64,000 nt of DNA from Syngnathus acus. Lineage: Eukaryota > Chordata > Actinopteri > Syngnathiformes > Syngnathidae. Both the position numbers and the translations under genes were made by a program. Below the pieces are notes generated by a model. It searched no databases. It saw only the letters and a program-made list of their open reading frames with translations, and had not been told where the DNA came from. Where the stretch lies: contig NC_051087.1 of the NCBI RefSeq assembly GCF_901709675.1, forward strand, positions 8,520,884 to 8,584,883, read 5' to 3'. Within the stretch, counting starts at the first letter, position 1. The number at the start of each line of letters is the position of its first letter. This document shows positions 29,947 through 42,033 of the stretch, piece by piece.

Positions 29947-32536
29947 AACACAAGGTATGCCATTTCATTATAATTCATGGACGGGTAACACAAGGGTCAT
30001 AAATGTAAGTTTTTAGATTGGATATTAACATCCTGGTTAAAAACAGCCCTTTCAGAAACTCGTAAAGTATGCAAAGAGGAGTTCATAGTAATTTCATCCA
30101 ACGTGTGTACTAATTGTAGGATGTCTGTTAGGAAACATGGTAGCCATCCATTCCACAGCCACGTGTTTCTTATTAAGAATCCATGCAGCTTTCTTGACAT
30201 AACAGTGACAACTGATATTTCTTCTCACTCAGCGATTTCTTCTCAGGTTTGGTGTCCTTTCAGTCAACTGCTGCCAACCAAAACAATGAAGACATTAGAT
30301 GCACACGCTGGGTCCACATTGGGCACCTTGGAGAACAAATCCAGCTAGCCCAGAAGCCCTTTCTTTTTCTGACATCTAAGCTCTAAAATTCAAGCCTAGT
30401 AATGTGAAAGAAGGACTTAGACTTAAGTGTCATCACAGAAGTGCAGAAGTGGTACATGCATTGAGGTCTCTGATAAATTTCTGAAGTTTGTGTTTTGAGT
30501 TCTCATGCACATGCTGTACCATTTTTTTCTTTTATAATTCTTTTCCAAATCATGAATATTATCACGGTGGCCAGTGGTGAGTGGGTGAACACTTTTGGAA
30601 GGAAGCGCAAATAGCATTTGACAGTATTATGTTCCCTTTTACTTGTTTTCAATTAAGCAAGAATGTCACGATCATAGTTGAACATACTGTGCTTAATGAA
30701 CACGTTCACACTTTTCCGACAAAAAAAAAAAAAAAATCACATTCTTCACGTAAAATTATTCTGTTTACGGGGATCGCGGGCGTGGTGGAGCCTATCCCAG
30801 CTGTCATCGGGCAGTAGGCGGGGGGACACCCTGAACCGGTTGCCAGCCAATCGCAGGGCACACAGAGACAAACAACCATCCACAATCGGACTCACACCTA
30901 TGGGCAATTTAGAGTGCTCAATCAGCCTACCATGCATGTTTTTGGGAAGTGGGAGGAAACCGGAGTGCCTATGGAAAGACCCACGCAGGCACGGGTAGAA
31001 CATGAAACTCCACACAGGGAGGGCCGGAGGTGGAATCGAACCTGCACCCTCTGAACCGTGATGCCCCCCCCCCCCCCCATTTAATTTAATTGTTTAAATT
31101 ATGAGTTTAACGCAGACAAACAGTCAGCCACTGGATATGATTTTCAGAATTAAAATAATATATGCAGAAAAACATTACATGCCCTACGATTGGCTGGCAA
31201 CCCATCTTTGTTGTACCATGCCTCTCACTCAGTCAGGTGAACCAAGAGTCAGAGCGCTTTGAGTACCTTTCTAGGCAAAAAAGCCCTATCAAAGTGAAAG
31301 CCCATCTTACCTCTAAAGATAACAATTATTGCAAATAGATGGATGGAAAAGCAAACCAAATAAGTAATAAGGCTCAACAAGAATAATGCGTTAAAACACT
31401 AATGCAATGCTTCGTTGACACTAACAATTTATTTACTGTATGTGGCTAATTTATTTTTTTGCGAATACAAGCATCTTTTGAGCAAGTGTTACTGTGGTAA
31501 ATGCTAAGTTAAGGGCTGTATTATTTGATTCAGAAGTTGCGCGTTCCAACCCAAATGCATATCGGATTGATTGGTAACTCTAAAGTGCCCCTAAGATCTG
31601 TGTGTGTCATGTTTAAGTGTGATTCACAGGTGTCAGTGCAAGAGTCATATCATTCATCCATTTCTTTCTCATGTTGTTTCACTGCTAGTTGTGAACGTTA
31701 TTCAGCCATTTAGATCTTTTGGTTACTCTGATTTCTGTGACAGAGTACTGTAAACCATTTTAGCAGCGTAAACATAATTTTCCATTGAGTTTTTACACTT
31801 TGTGAGCGGACATCACTGACTTTCACTACTCAGTGTTGGTCAGAATTCACCCCTGGACAGTTGGATGAAACTGAGCTTAGCATATGTGGAATAATGTTAA
31901 GATTGATTTGTTTAAATGCTGCCGTAAAATTCAATGACATAACTGTATTTAAATAATGTTTATAATAGACTTTATTGCAATCAAAGACTTGGACACCTTG
32001 TATTATATGTTCTTATTTAATTTGTTAGGCTATTAAAGCATTTACAATTACCATTGTTTTTATGTAATTAATTACAACAATGCAATTTATTGCTTGGGTG
32101 GAGATGACTTGCTAAAAGTGTCAATATTATTAAAGACTATTGATTGATCAGACAGCAGGGAAATTGCAGATCAAACGACAGCATTTAAACCCCCGAATCC
32201 AAAGACGTAGTACATTTGACATTGACCTGTAACAGATCAAATATAGCATACAAACCCTGATTGTAATGAAGTTGAGGAATTATAATATAGTACATACAAC
32301 ATTGATCCAAGGATGGCGCTACGCTGTGAAGCCCAAGCACCTCCAGCATTTGTTTGATATTCTAAAATGTATTCAAAATCACAGTAGTGCACATTTAGAA
32401 CTGAAATGAGAAAAAAGAGGAAAGTGGAAGAAAATGTTATCATTTGAGTATAGAACAGTTTCAATACATCATTCTTCACGATCCTACTCCGGAGCAGCAG
32501 GTGGCGCCATCATCGCAATTTCTTGCTAAACCACCC
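29947..32536. other. vps37a-nsmce1 intergenic region
   Basis: It contains the vps37a 3' UTR at the left, the SINE at 30769-31060, a poly-C run at about 31064-31078 and otherwise AT-rich sequence. No exon was recognised. The nsmce1 promoter should lie near 32450-32540. Confidence 0.5.
30769..31060 (-). mobile_element. tRNA-derived SINE copy
   Basis: Read on the minus strand it starts in a tRNA-like part with a near-perfect pol III B box (ggttcgattcc, at 31032-31042). The body then contains ccctgtgtggagttt, tgcctgcgtggg, tccggtttcctccca, catgcatggtagg, attggctggcaaccggttca and acagctgggataggctcca. This is a body very common in fish genomes. The A-box end is truncated at the poly-C tract. No coding capacity. 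Confidence 0.75.
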
Positions 32537-32578
32537 ATGGCGCCGTGGAAGACGAAGGCGATAGAGCGCCGAAGTTGA
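32537..32578 (+). CDS. Possible 13-codon upstream ORF in nsmce1 leader
   Basis: An ATG in a fair context (cacccATGG) opens a 13-residue frame, MAPWKTKAIERRS, ending in TGA 16 bp before a likely donor (gctg|gtaatg at 32594/32595). If exon 1 of nsmce1 begins upstream of it, this is a uORF that could lower translation of the main frame in exon 2. The transcript start is not known, so its inclusion is inferred. Confidence 0.35.
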   Translation: MAPWKTKAIERRS

Positions 32579-32850
32579 GTTGATTTTAGCGCTGGTAATG
32601 TATTTCTATTCAAAAAATGGTGATTGGATATTTTTAACCGACGCTTATAGCAACACCGTGAAATTTTAATGTCAAGTCAGTAGCACCTCGAATAAATAGC
32701 CACACTACATATTGTGGCTGTTGTTAGCACCCTAAAGAAACGACCGATTTCCTTATTTGTTAGCATGCTACACCATTGACACGTAATTGTTAAAGAAATG
32801 AACATAACAGTACTGTATTTTCTTTAGAACGTCAAGAGCCGCGCCACCAG

Positions 32851-35083
32851 ATGGACGACAGCCACAGAAGATTCTTGCAGACGCTGATGCGTATTGGCAT
32901 TGTTGATGAAGCAAATGCAAAGCAACTCCTCCATCATTGTTGTAGTACGCAGAACAGTGAGTCACTGCACAAATGAACATTGCTTACATATGTGGCACTG
33001 CTGGCCTTTCCATACGTCACTTTTACATGTGGATTTCTTTTTGTGTGTTGTTTCCAGCGTCATACGCTCCAGACCAGCTCGATAACTATATTGATACCAT
33101 CAACTCTAATTTGGAGCCCATGTTCATGCAGATTAGAAAAGGAATGTGTGAAGAAAGCGGTGTGCAGCACTATGCTTTAGTAAGTGATGTTCATCGCAGC
33201 ATCATGAAGTAAACATTTTGCAAGTCAGCTATAATCCAATTTAAGTAAAAATACTGCAATAAATAATGTAGTCTTGCAGAATTGTTATTAATCACTTTGA
33301 TGTGACTGCTGTCCAGGTTAACATGATTGAAACGGACGCCACCACAATGACAACTGACTACGCCGATCATGAACTGGAGATTTTCCGGAAAGTAGTACGT
33401 TCAGTCATGTACTCTCACGTCTTTGGACCCAAATTCTAATCAAAGCAACATGAATGTGCACTAACGTACTGTGTGTTTTTCTTGATAACCGTGCACTATT
33501 CATGTTAAGATGGACCTGATCGTGGACTCAGAAACTGGCAGGGTCTACTCCACGGAAATTCTTAATTGTGCCAAATCCTTGACCAAAAAAACAAAGAAGA
33601 GAGACACAGAAGAGCTGCTCAATCGACTTGTGCAAGACAATTGGCTCATTGAGGTAGGAAACCAATCGGAACCTGAGATATTGCTTTTTGCTGGGTATTT
33701 TTTCTTTTTTTTGAACAGCGTTTGTATTGTAAATGTTTTGTCTATGAGGCAGACGTGCTAACCACTCACGCACAGTGCTGGTATCTACTTCACTACATCA
33801 TCACAGAAATAATTCTACTCAGTTTTTGCAATCACAGATTGCCAGAATAAAGAGCTGTAGGCTATTATATTGATCAATTAACGGGCAAAGAGCTTTTTGA
33901 TTCACCTTTGTATATACATTTGTGTTAAACTTGCAAAGCATGTCAAATGATAGAAATGCACTTTTTGTAATTCTTCATTCTGTGCAGAAAAATGGCGAAT
34001 ACTGCTTATCTACCAGATGTATCATTGAGATGGAGCAATACATCCGCACTATGTATCAGGACCAGGTCAAAGTGTGCCGCATCTGTCGCAACATTGCCTT
34101 CCAGGTCCACTCCAAAAAACATCACCTTACTAAAGTCTTTAAAGCCGATCTTGATGGTTTTGTGTCAAACAAAGTAGACAAATCCTTTCATTTAAAATTT
34201 CAGAGCCAAATCTGTGAGAATCCAACATGTGGCATAAAAATACACAACCCATGTGTGGCAAGATTCTTCAGAGGGGCGACAGAGCCTCGGTGCCCCGCCT
34301 GTAATGATGTTTGGCCTCACAGGATCCCTGGTATGTGTCCATTTTTTGCACACAGACTATGCAGTACACAAAATGCATGATAGTCACGCGGGCATTGTAG
34401 CCTTGACTGAAATTTGTTCCATGACCACGCTTGAAACTCAAAGCAAATCCCTATTTATATATATATATATATATATGAGTTGAAATTCCATTGATCTCTT
34501 TTAGCCCTACAAAAACAACGACCAGAAATTGTGTTCCATTTCTCCAACAAGCATCATGCAAGTCAAACTGAAAGCTGGGCGGTAGTGCGTCGTGTTAGCG
34601 CTCTCTATTGATGAGCCTCCACTGTTCTGGTTAAAAACAGCCATTCTTCTTATGAACCGTTTTTCCTCACATAAAATTTCCTTTATTTAGTGTTAGTCTT
34701 CAACTGGCGATAACAATGAACAGCTTAAAGCAAGCACGTTTTATTTTTTAGAAAAAAAATTCTACTGCTTGTTGTGAAATTTCTACCACCATTTAGCACT
34801 CACATAATGCAAAAATTTGTTCTCGACTTTTTTAGAAAATTATTTACTGCTTCTATTTTTCTACTGCTTGTGAAATTTCTACCACCATTTAGCACTCGCG
34901 TCATACAAATATTTACTCACAGCACAAGACAAAAAAAAAAAACGTCTAGTATTTACTTGCAGCTCAAGACAAAACAGTCTAGTCACTCATAAGTTGATGC
35001 ACCACTATATTTTGTTATTTTTAAATCACACTGTTTTGTCAATTCCAGATATTGAGGCACGTCGGTCTCGGTCCAGCAAATGA
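32851..35083 (+). CDS. nsmce1: Non-SMC element 1 (NSE1), RING-like E3 subunit of SMC5/6, 7 coding exons
   Basis: NSMCE1 pairs with a MAGE protein (NSE3) and NSE4 in the SMC5/6 complex, acting in recombination repair in the nucleus. Coding exons: 32851-32956, 33058-33179, 33317-33394, 33510-33653, 33988-34104, 34204-34330, 35049-35083; total 242 residues (human about 266). The start [13 protein letters not shown] matches the human VHRRFLQLLM region. Winged-helix-type repeats cover the first 170 residues, with DLIVDSETG and [15 protein letters not shown]. The RING-like C4HC3 set is C180, C183, C193, C198, H203, C206, C219, C222. The acceptor at 32826-32827 shows a preceding non-coding exon. Intron 34105-34203 is 99 bp, in frame, has no stop and a weak donor (gtccac). 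The C-terminal tail after the RING is short ([11 protein letters not shown]). Confidence 0.94.
33742..33778 (-). repeat. SINE head fragment in nsmce1 intron 5
   Basis: Read on the minus strand it gives gagtggttagcacgtctgcc, the A-box part of the tRNA-type SINE whose body is seen at 30769-31060. Only about 37 bp remain. Confidence 0.5.
34453..34476. repeat. (AT)n microsatellite
   Basis: A run of AT dinucleotides in nsmce1 intron 7. Confidence 0.85.
34762..34982 (+). repeat. Nested direct repeats in nsmce1 intron 7
   Basis: A unit beginning tctactgcttg and carrying gaaatttctaccaccattta starts at about 34762 and again at about 34861. A second unit, with atttact, gca, caagacaaa and gtctagt, is also doubled at about 34910-34950 and 34950-34982. 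Confidence 0.75.
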
Positions 35084-35255
35084 AGACCTTAGTATCATCT
35101 TTGTATATTAAAACAAGCTGTATATTTGTAAATATGAATTTTAATATTTGTTAGATATCTACATTATAACAAATATAGTCCATCTGATTCAAAAGTTCAT
35201 GTAAATAAATATCTGACTCCCGTTTCCATTTTGGTTTAAAATTGCTTGGAAGGCA

Positions 35256-35261
35256 AATAAA
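35256..35261 (+). terminator. nsmce1 polyadenylation signal
   Basis: AATAAA about 170 bp after the nsmce1 stop codon. Another AATAAA lies near 35206. Either fits a short 3' UTR. Confidence 0.6.
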
Positions 35262-37259
35262 GTTTTTCAGAACAAATAACTTGCTTACCTCTGACTTTTA
35301 ATGGTCAAAACAACAATTGCATAAGCTTAGGAATGTTCTCAGTGTAACTAAAACATTTCAAAATACAATCTAAATACATAATAACCAGAAAATTCAGATG
35401 TGGTGTTAATATCTGTTTAACTTGAAAAAGTATTTGATTTTGCTTATCTCCATTTTACATGAAAAATATTTCATGGAATTTCCAAGATCCAAGATCACTG
35501 TACGGGTATTTTCATAATGTTGAAAGTCAAAGTCTGCTTTATTGTCAATTTCTTCACGTCAAGACATACAAAGAGATCGAAATTGCGTTTCCTACTATCC
35601 CACGGTGGAGACAAGACATATTACACCCAATTGGTCCACAGACAAACAAAACACTCAAGTATATAAATGGTACAGGGTTATCAGGGTAATCAGTAATCAA
35701 AATTATGCTGCTGACCTTTGTAGCTGTGACTGCGAATAATTCTTGGAAATTAAAAATTCTGCTGGCTAACGGAGTGTCACTCCAGTGCCCCCCCGTACTG
35801 TCTGTCAGTTTCTCACATTGTAGACACCACCTGTCTCTGTGTATAGGACAACAGATAGACGATCCACTTTGATGTCATAACGCTGTCAAGAAAAGGTCAA
35901 AAAAATAAATACTGCCTCCGTTGATGGTTTGGGAGAGGGGAAGGTGGCAGGCAGGGGGCCTTGAAATTTATAGATGAGTATTTTCCTATTTCCTACAGCC
36001 AAGCATGGCTGAAGATGGCCCTTTGTCCCCATGAAATGCTGAGCTAAATCAAGCCTAAGCTGAGCCCATTCTCTCCATCCACTTCTCAAAGAGCTCTTGA
36101 ACAAACTTCTATCACACGTACGTCATACATCTTCATATGCTTCAGCTCCCCCTTACAGTCTTCCAATGTGCTGATCCAGATAATCGTGCATCAAAAGAAA
36201 AAACTTTCAGTGTGCTGTCTCTGGTTGTATAGTACTGATATAAAAATGTTTGAAGGTTCTGCAGGTCACTGAGGTCACATCATATCTTTCCGTAGGTCAG
36301 AGGCAAGTACGACCGGTGCTCCCGAATTGCTGGCCTTTGACCCTCTGTCCAACTTAAAAGGCGTCTTCTTTTAAATTACCACCACCTACTTAACATGACA
36401 CATGATTCCCAGAACCTCTGCAGAAAAGAATCTGCAGAGTCACAATTAAGAAAAAAGGAAAACACTCAAAAGTATTTTATACTGTAGGTTCCCCAGAAAA
36501 CAAAAGTAGATAATGATGCAAAAATTGAGGCGATTGCAACAATAGGAAGATTCTGCGGTACTTACCAAGTTGTATTTCATTGTTTAATACTATTCATGGC
36601 CTGGTTGTAGTTCAGGCATTTTACCGGTAGGTGGTGCTGCACCATGCAATTTCTGCTTTCTGTGAGGGTTTGCACTATCTGGGGTCAGGCTGGCAGCGGC
36701 TACCTGCCGCACTTTGTCTCACCCGTGTATTTAACAAGAAATCCAGATATTCAGCAGTTTTCACAATGAAATCATTTCGGATCGGAAAAGAAAAATAATT
36801 TTTAGGAGGGAACTAAAATGGAATTTCATGTAATCAAGGATAATCAGTTGAGCTCCCTGTGTCCCTTATTTGGTTAGAATGATCAGAAACTAGATGATGC
36901 TAAATAGGAGTAGTATATTTTTCCCGGTGTTTGAGTGGTTGGCACTTTTTTTCTCATATCCGAGCACATCAATAACAGCTTGAAAATACACTACAGACAA
37001 TGAGAATTTAAATGACTGAAAAGCCTTTTTTCTCTAGGTTAGTGGCCTAGACCACGTGTCAAGCCACTCTTGACGATGTATGTTATATGGGCTAAAGACC
37101 TGAATTAATTAAATTACAGCTCTTGTCAATTGTAATTGACTTCCAAACATGGACATGTGTGTACTTTGCCATTGTCATCAAATCTGAGGGCTTTTCAAAT
37201 CAAATGTGTGAATGCTTCCAGTATTTGAAACAAACACTGTTCTGTCATTCCATCTCTCC
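35262..37259. other. nsmce1-caly intergenic region
   Basis: Apart from the interspersed repeat at 35521-35690 I see no exon or RNA gene. The sequence is moderately AT-rich with short open frames of no recognisable family. Confidence 0.5.
35521..35690 (+). repeat. Fish interspersed repeat ('tttattgtcaatttcttcac' type)
   Basis: Blocks gaaagtcaaagtctgcttta, aagacatacaaagagatcga, cccacggtggagacaagac and attggtccacagacaaac stand in the order of a repeat I recall as widespread in percomorph genomes. Class not assigned. Confidence 0.5.
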
Positions 37260-37261
37260 CT

Positions 37262-37433
37262 TTAGATGAATCTCAAGGCTGAGTTCATCTTTACCTTCCG
37301 GAAGCTGCCGCAAGCTGGGTGACATGCGCAGTGCGGTAACAACACATCACCACGGCAACCATCTTTCACAGCCAAGTCCCCGGCAGCATCAGTGGCGTGC
37401 GATCACCTCCGCTTGGCCATACAGACATCCGCA
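37262..37433 (+). other. Candidate 5' non-coding first exon of caly
   Basis: A CpG-containing patch about 2.2 kb upstream of the caly ATG ends in a strong donor (ccgca|gtaagt at 37433/37434). The caly coding exon 39591-39719 is preceded by acceptor-like AGs at 39582-39583 and 39587-39588, so a spliced leader is plausible. Inside lies tcaccacgg, a match to the left half of the REST/NRSF site, which would suit a neuron-specific gene. The assignment is inferred from position and splice signals only. Confidence 0.4.
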
Positions 37434-39590
37434 GTAAGTTCATTCTCTCATCTCTGTGTTTCAGTTTGATGCTAAAATATTACAGCTTTATTGTTACACT
37501 CTCGTTGTAAAGAAATATGATTTCATTTGTTCCTTATCGATTAGTGCAGGCCAGACATCATCATTTACCTTGTCGGTGACACACTGGACCTGTATTGGTA
37601 CACGTTTTTTTTTTTTATGTAGGATGCGATAGATAGGGAGCTCACCATATCTGTAACAGGAGCTCCATCGTTAGATCATAGAGAAGGAAAAGAAAACCCA
37701 CAAGCACATTTACTGATAGATGTTTTTTTGGTCAGGTCTACATGTCAAGTGGATTTGCTGTTGTATTGATGCTCTTTTGTCTGACTGCACCACCTTTGTT
37801 TGATAATGTAGCTTCAATGCAGCAAGTTTGCATTTGCAAAGGCAGTCACACTAAGCATGTGCTTTTGACACCATTTGCTTTAACCAATGTGAGAGGAAAA
37901 TTATCGATCAATTAATTGGCTAATTGTGTTTTTGACTCCTGTTTCTTTGCCAGTGATGTATTGAGGTCATTAACGATGTCCGATGGAATTTCCATAAAAT
38001 GGATGTACAGTGTTCCACTGCTGTATCTCGGTCCACATTTGGTGCCGCTGCCGTAAAGCAGATTTTTTGGGGTGAAAGGCAATTGTCTGTTACAGAAATC
38101 TGAAAGTGATTTTTTTTTTGGGGGGGTTTTACACTATACATATTGGAATGCCCTCACATGCGGGAAAGGAGGGTCACATCTGCCAATGCATTTTCCAGCC
38201 CTTTTTCAATGAGTTTTAAAAGTCTTTCTTAATACTCCTTACGTGTTCAAAGTGTGTGAGAAGTCTAACTTTTTTATGGTCGTTCTATTGCAAATTTTCA
38301 CCTATAGTGAATAATATTGAAATATATCTCCCACCAAAAAAAGGGGTTTACTTTGTTTCATCTTCACATTTTGTTAGACAACAAATTAAATCAGTGCTGC
38401 CTCTGCTGGTTGCAACCTGGCAGTGCGCTACATTTTTCCTCAATTGCTCTAAAACAGAATTAATCACAGATCAATTCAACACTTTCAATGAAATGCTAAA
38501 TTACTTGATGAATTGATACTGTATTGTTAATGTACGTACATTTACAAATTTTAGTGTCGTATCAATTAATTGTAGAGATGAGCATTATGTTAAAATAGAA
38601 ATGGATATTATTTTCAGCCCCATCAGATGTTTGTTAGACACTCTCAGTTTATTTGGTAATCACAGATGCTAATCAGGATGATTCATCGCTCTCACACTTT
38701 CCTCCACCACCCACACACTGAGAACATTGGATGTACTTGAGTAATGGCGTCCCTCAGAGAGCCGCTGCATACTGCTTGTGATTTGATTCTGTGCCCAAAG
38801 ATGGATTTTTATGACAAACGTATTGAGGCACAAGCTACAGACTTATTCCCTAGCCCCTTTCAAACGGAACTCACCAAAGTTGTACATTGACGTGTCCAAA
38901 GTGCACATTCACACCGCCATTACGGCTTGGATTATGTGCATCAGTCGTGTGACGTGTCATTAGTGAGTCAGCGCAGCAGTGGGCCAGTGGGCCCGAGATC
39001 ATTACACCGTGCGAATGACCTAGGAATGACTCATTTACCTCTTCCTGCCACATTTAGATGATGAGCTTTGAATGAAACCGGTAGGTGAATCATAGCATTT
39101 TTTAAATTTCTGAATGATGACCTCACTGACAGAATAAATGCAAAATCAAATCAACCATCAAAATGCATATATTGGTCCATGGATTGCTTCATTCACATGA
39201 TCAAGAGTCCTGTGGATGCACTAATTTATACTTTTTTTTTTCTCGAAACTGGTCCGTAACATTTCCTGATGTTTAGCCAATATTTTATATGCATTATATG
39301 TGGGAAGTTGTTACAACTCAGAACCGTTCTGGAAAAAAATCGGAATAAATAGAAATAAATGTAACTTTTTACTAGCTGTCCACTACCCACCTAAAATGGG
39401 TCTACAACTCACCATATGAAAATCACACTTAAATTTGATCAAACTTTGCTCTCATTTTGTTTACTTTATGATAAAGCCGATTAAAGAATTTATTATGCCT
39501 ATCCTATAGCATCTGTATGGTGTTTCTCGTTCTCATCAAGGACCTCTAACCTAAGTCTGAGTTGCCTGGCCCGCCCGCAACAGTGCAGTC

Positions 39591-42033
39591 ATGGTGAAGC
39601 TGGGTACTAATTTGTCTGATAAGATGGAGAAGCAGCCGTCTGCAGATGATGGCTTTGATAACATCCCCCTCATCACACCCCTGGAGGTCAGCAAGCTCCA
39701 GCAGTCTTTTGCGGACAAGGTAAGTCCGTCCTTGCGTTTCTCTGCTGATAACGTTGCACAATGACCACAACATGCTGTCCATTGCAGATGAAGTAAGCTG
39801 ATTTCATCTTGCTGCAACCTTCCCTCAATTCTGTTGCATCACACTTACTCTTCAATTCCAACTAGTCTGTAGGCAAATTGGAGTTATTTTAATTGCATTC
39901 TTTTTCCCCTCCTCCTCAGGTTATTGTGAAGACGACGACTCATTATCAACTGCAACAAAAGAAAAAGAACAAGTTGTTCATGCCCAGCACTGAGAGGCTA
40001 AACATCAACTTCTATAAAAATGTGTCTGACAGAGTCAAGGTAGTTGGGAAATGTACAGTACACAAACGCGACAGAAAAAAAAAATTAAATATTTTATGTT
40101 CTTGTTAGTAATTCTACATTTAAAGATTATGTTATTCTTGTAACATTCTAAAATGCTAAAATATTTTTATAAAACTCACTCAACTTTGACCAGAGAATGA
40201 ATATTATGGTAATTTTCAACTATGAATGCATGTGTGTGTATGTTCTTCAGATCACAGGCCTGATCCTCATCATGTTGGCCTTTCTAACCAGCCTCCTCCT
40301 CCTGCTCATGTACAAAGCCATGTGGTACGACCGTCTGACCTGCCCACAGGGCTTCATCCTTCAGGTACAGAACACACACACACACGGGAGTAGCTTATGA
40401 ACTGGTCCTGTCCAAAGTACGTAGACTTTATAGCAGTATCACAGAATGTGGCTCCTCTGGGACTTTGTTTCCCGGCACACCCTCACATCCGTGAGAATTT
40501 TCTCCACTCTGGAGCAGGAAAGTCATTATCTCCTAATGACACCTCCTGGGCATCGTGTACCAAGGCAGCGGCGTAACGCGTGTTAGTTAGAACCTCGGAG
40601 GGAGGGACAGCGCTTGGTTTCTGGTCGGGATACCCGCCTGTGAATCGGTGGGCTCTTTAATTAGGGCTGAGCGTGACTAAATGGTGATTAAAGGCTTAGC
40701 TATGAGGGGACAGCAGGAAATGAGGAATGGGGAACCTTTGAAGTTTTTTGTCAGGTACAGTTGCTTTTTGAATTTTTTTTCCAACTAATGCATCGCTGGA
40801 GTCAAGTGAGGGTTGATGATACGTACATGTTTCAGGACAAATTGTTGGAGGAGATCAGGAAGAAAAATATGTGGCTACATCTTTGCTGTGAATGGCAAGC
40901 AATGTTATTATAATTAACGAAAATGAACCAAATAATTAAAACTCAAATTAATTAAAAAAATCTTTAATAGGAAATAAATACAAACGAGATAACTAACTGA
41001 AACTAATGTAACTAATAACAAATGAAACTAAATGATGCATATGTTTCAGGACAAATTGTTGGAGGAGATCGGGGAAAAAAAATATGTGGCTACCTCTTTG
41101 CTGTGAATGGCGAGCAAGGTTATTATAGTTAACGAACCAAATAATTAAAACAATTGAAAAAATCTTGAATAGGAAATAAATACAAATGAGATAACCAACT
41201 GAAACTACATTTTACGTTTATAAAACTAACTGTAATTATAGCGGAAATATCCTTCATCTTTGTGACTTACTTTCACGTGCTTTTGAGGTTAATTTCAAAT
41301 GTTTTTATTTTGGTAATACTGTACTGGCACGGGAAAAATTTGAAGTCGTTTGGGAATCCGCGTGCGCATTCTACTTGCACATTCAGTAAAATGTGTTGAA
41401 GCACTTCCTCTTCTCTCACCCAAGTGAATGAAAAAGGGGACTATGACATAGCATCGTCCCTTTTTTCAGCACATGATCTCACCACAAAGCCACCAAAGGT
41501 GGCTACAGTCGATGTTTAGGCTTCCTTCTTCACCCGAAAACGCAAGTCCATCAATGACGGACCTTCTGTCGGTACTGATGAACTGGTGTGAATTCCCACC
41601 TGTATTTGTAGAAATACATAATATGTATTTAACATTTGTCCGAAGTCACCAGCCATAATTTTATTTTTCTTTGTATGTTCGGCTTCAAAAAATAATTTCA
41701 TGAAGGAAAACACATCAAATTTAAGTTTCCAGCATGTCAAGGCCCTCAATGTGGGTTTGTGCGTCAGTCACACTGTTGTTTCTGTGGGAACAGCAGAGGC
41801 ACTGCACTCCGGCCGCTCTGGAGATATTCTCCAGCGAGCAGCAGAATCCGGAAGACATCCAAGGCAGCACCAACTCTGGGCTGTATGCCGCCCTCAGCCG
41901 CCTCAACCAGGTCAAGAGGACAGGCCCTGAGATGCCATCGCCGTGGTTGCCGGTCATCAGAGCTCTGAAGGAGCCCGACCCCATCAAACATGACAGCCAG
42001 CCAGTCAAAGGTGAACAGGAGAGAGACGAGTGA
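39591..42033 (+). CDS. caly: Neuron-specific vesicular protein calcyon, 4 coding exons
   Basis: Single-pass membrane protein of neuronal endosomes and vesicles, of the NSG1/NSG2/calcyon family, acting in clathrin-linked endocytosis and receptor recycling. Exons: 39591-39719, 39920-40039, 40251-40364, 41794-42033; 200 residues. The start MVKLGTNLSDK and IPLITPLEVSKLQ are the family N-terminal signature. VIVKTTTHYQLQQ follows. One transmembrane segment covers about residues 84-104. After it comes MYKAMWYDRLTCPQGFIL and then CTPAALEI, which match calcyon (YKAIWYDQFTCP) better than NSG1 (YKVYKYDRACP). The C-terminal half (SRLNQVKRTG, PSPWLPVI) is somewhat NSG-like, so a divergent NSG paralogue is the alternative. 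The last acceptor is a CAGCAG, which allows loss of one Gln by NAGNAG splicing. Confidence 0.9.
40827..41220 (+). repeat. Direct repeat, two copies of about 200 bp, in caly intron 4
   Basis: A unit starting atgtttcaggacaaattgtt occurs at 40827 and 41041. Both copies continue through gtggctac, tctttgctgtgaatggc, gttattata, ttaacga and aggaaataaatacaaa. The copies differ by small changes and a short deletion. The 'ttattatagttaacga' part resembles a repeat end common in fish. Confidence 0.85.
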
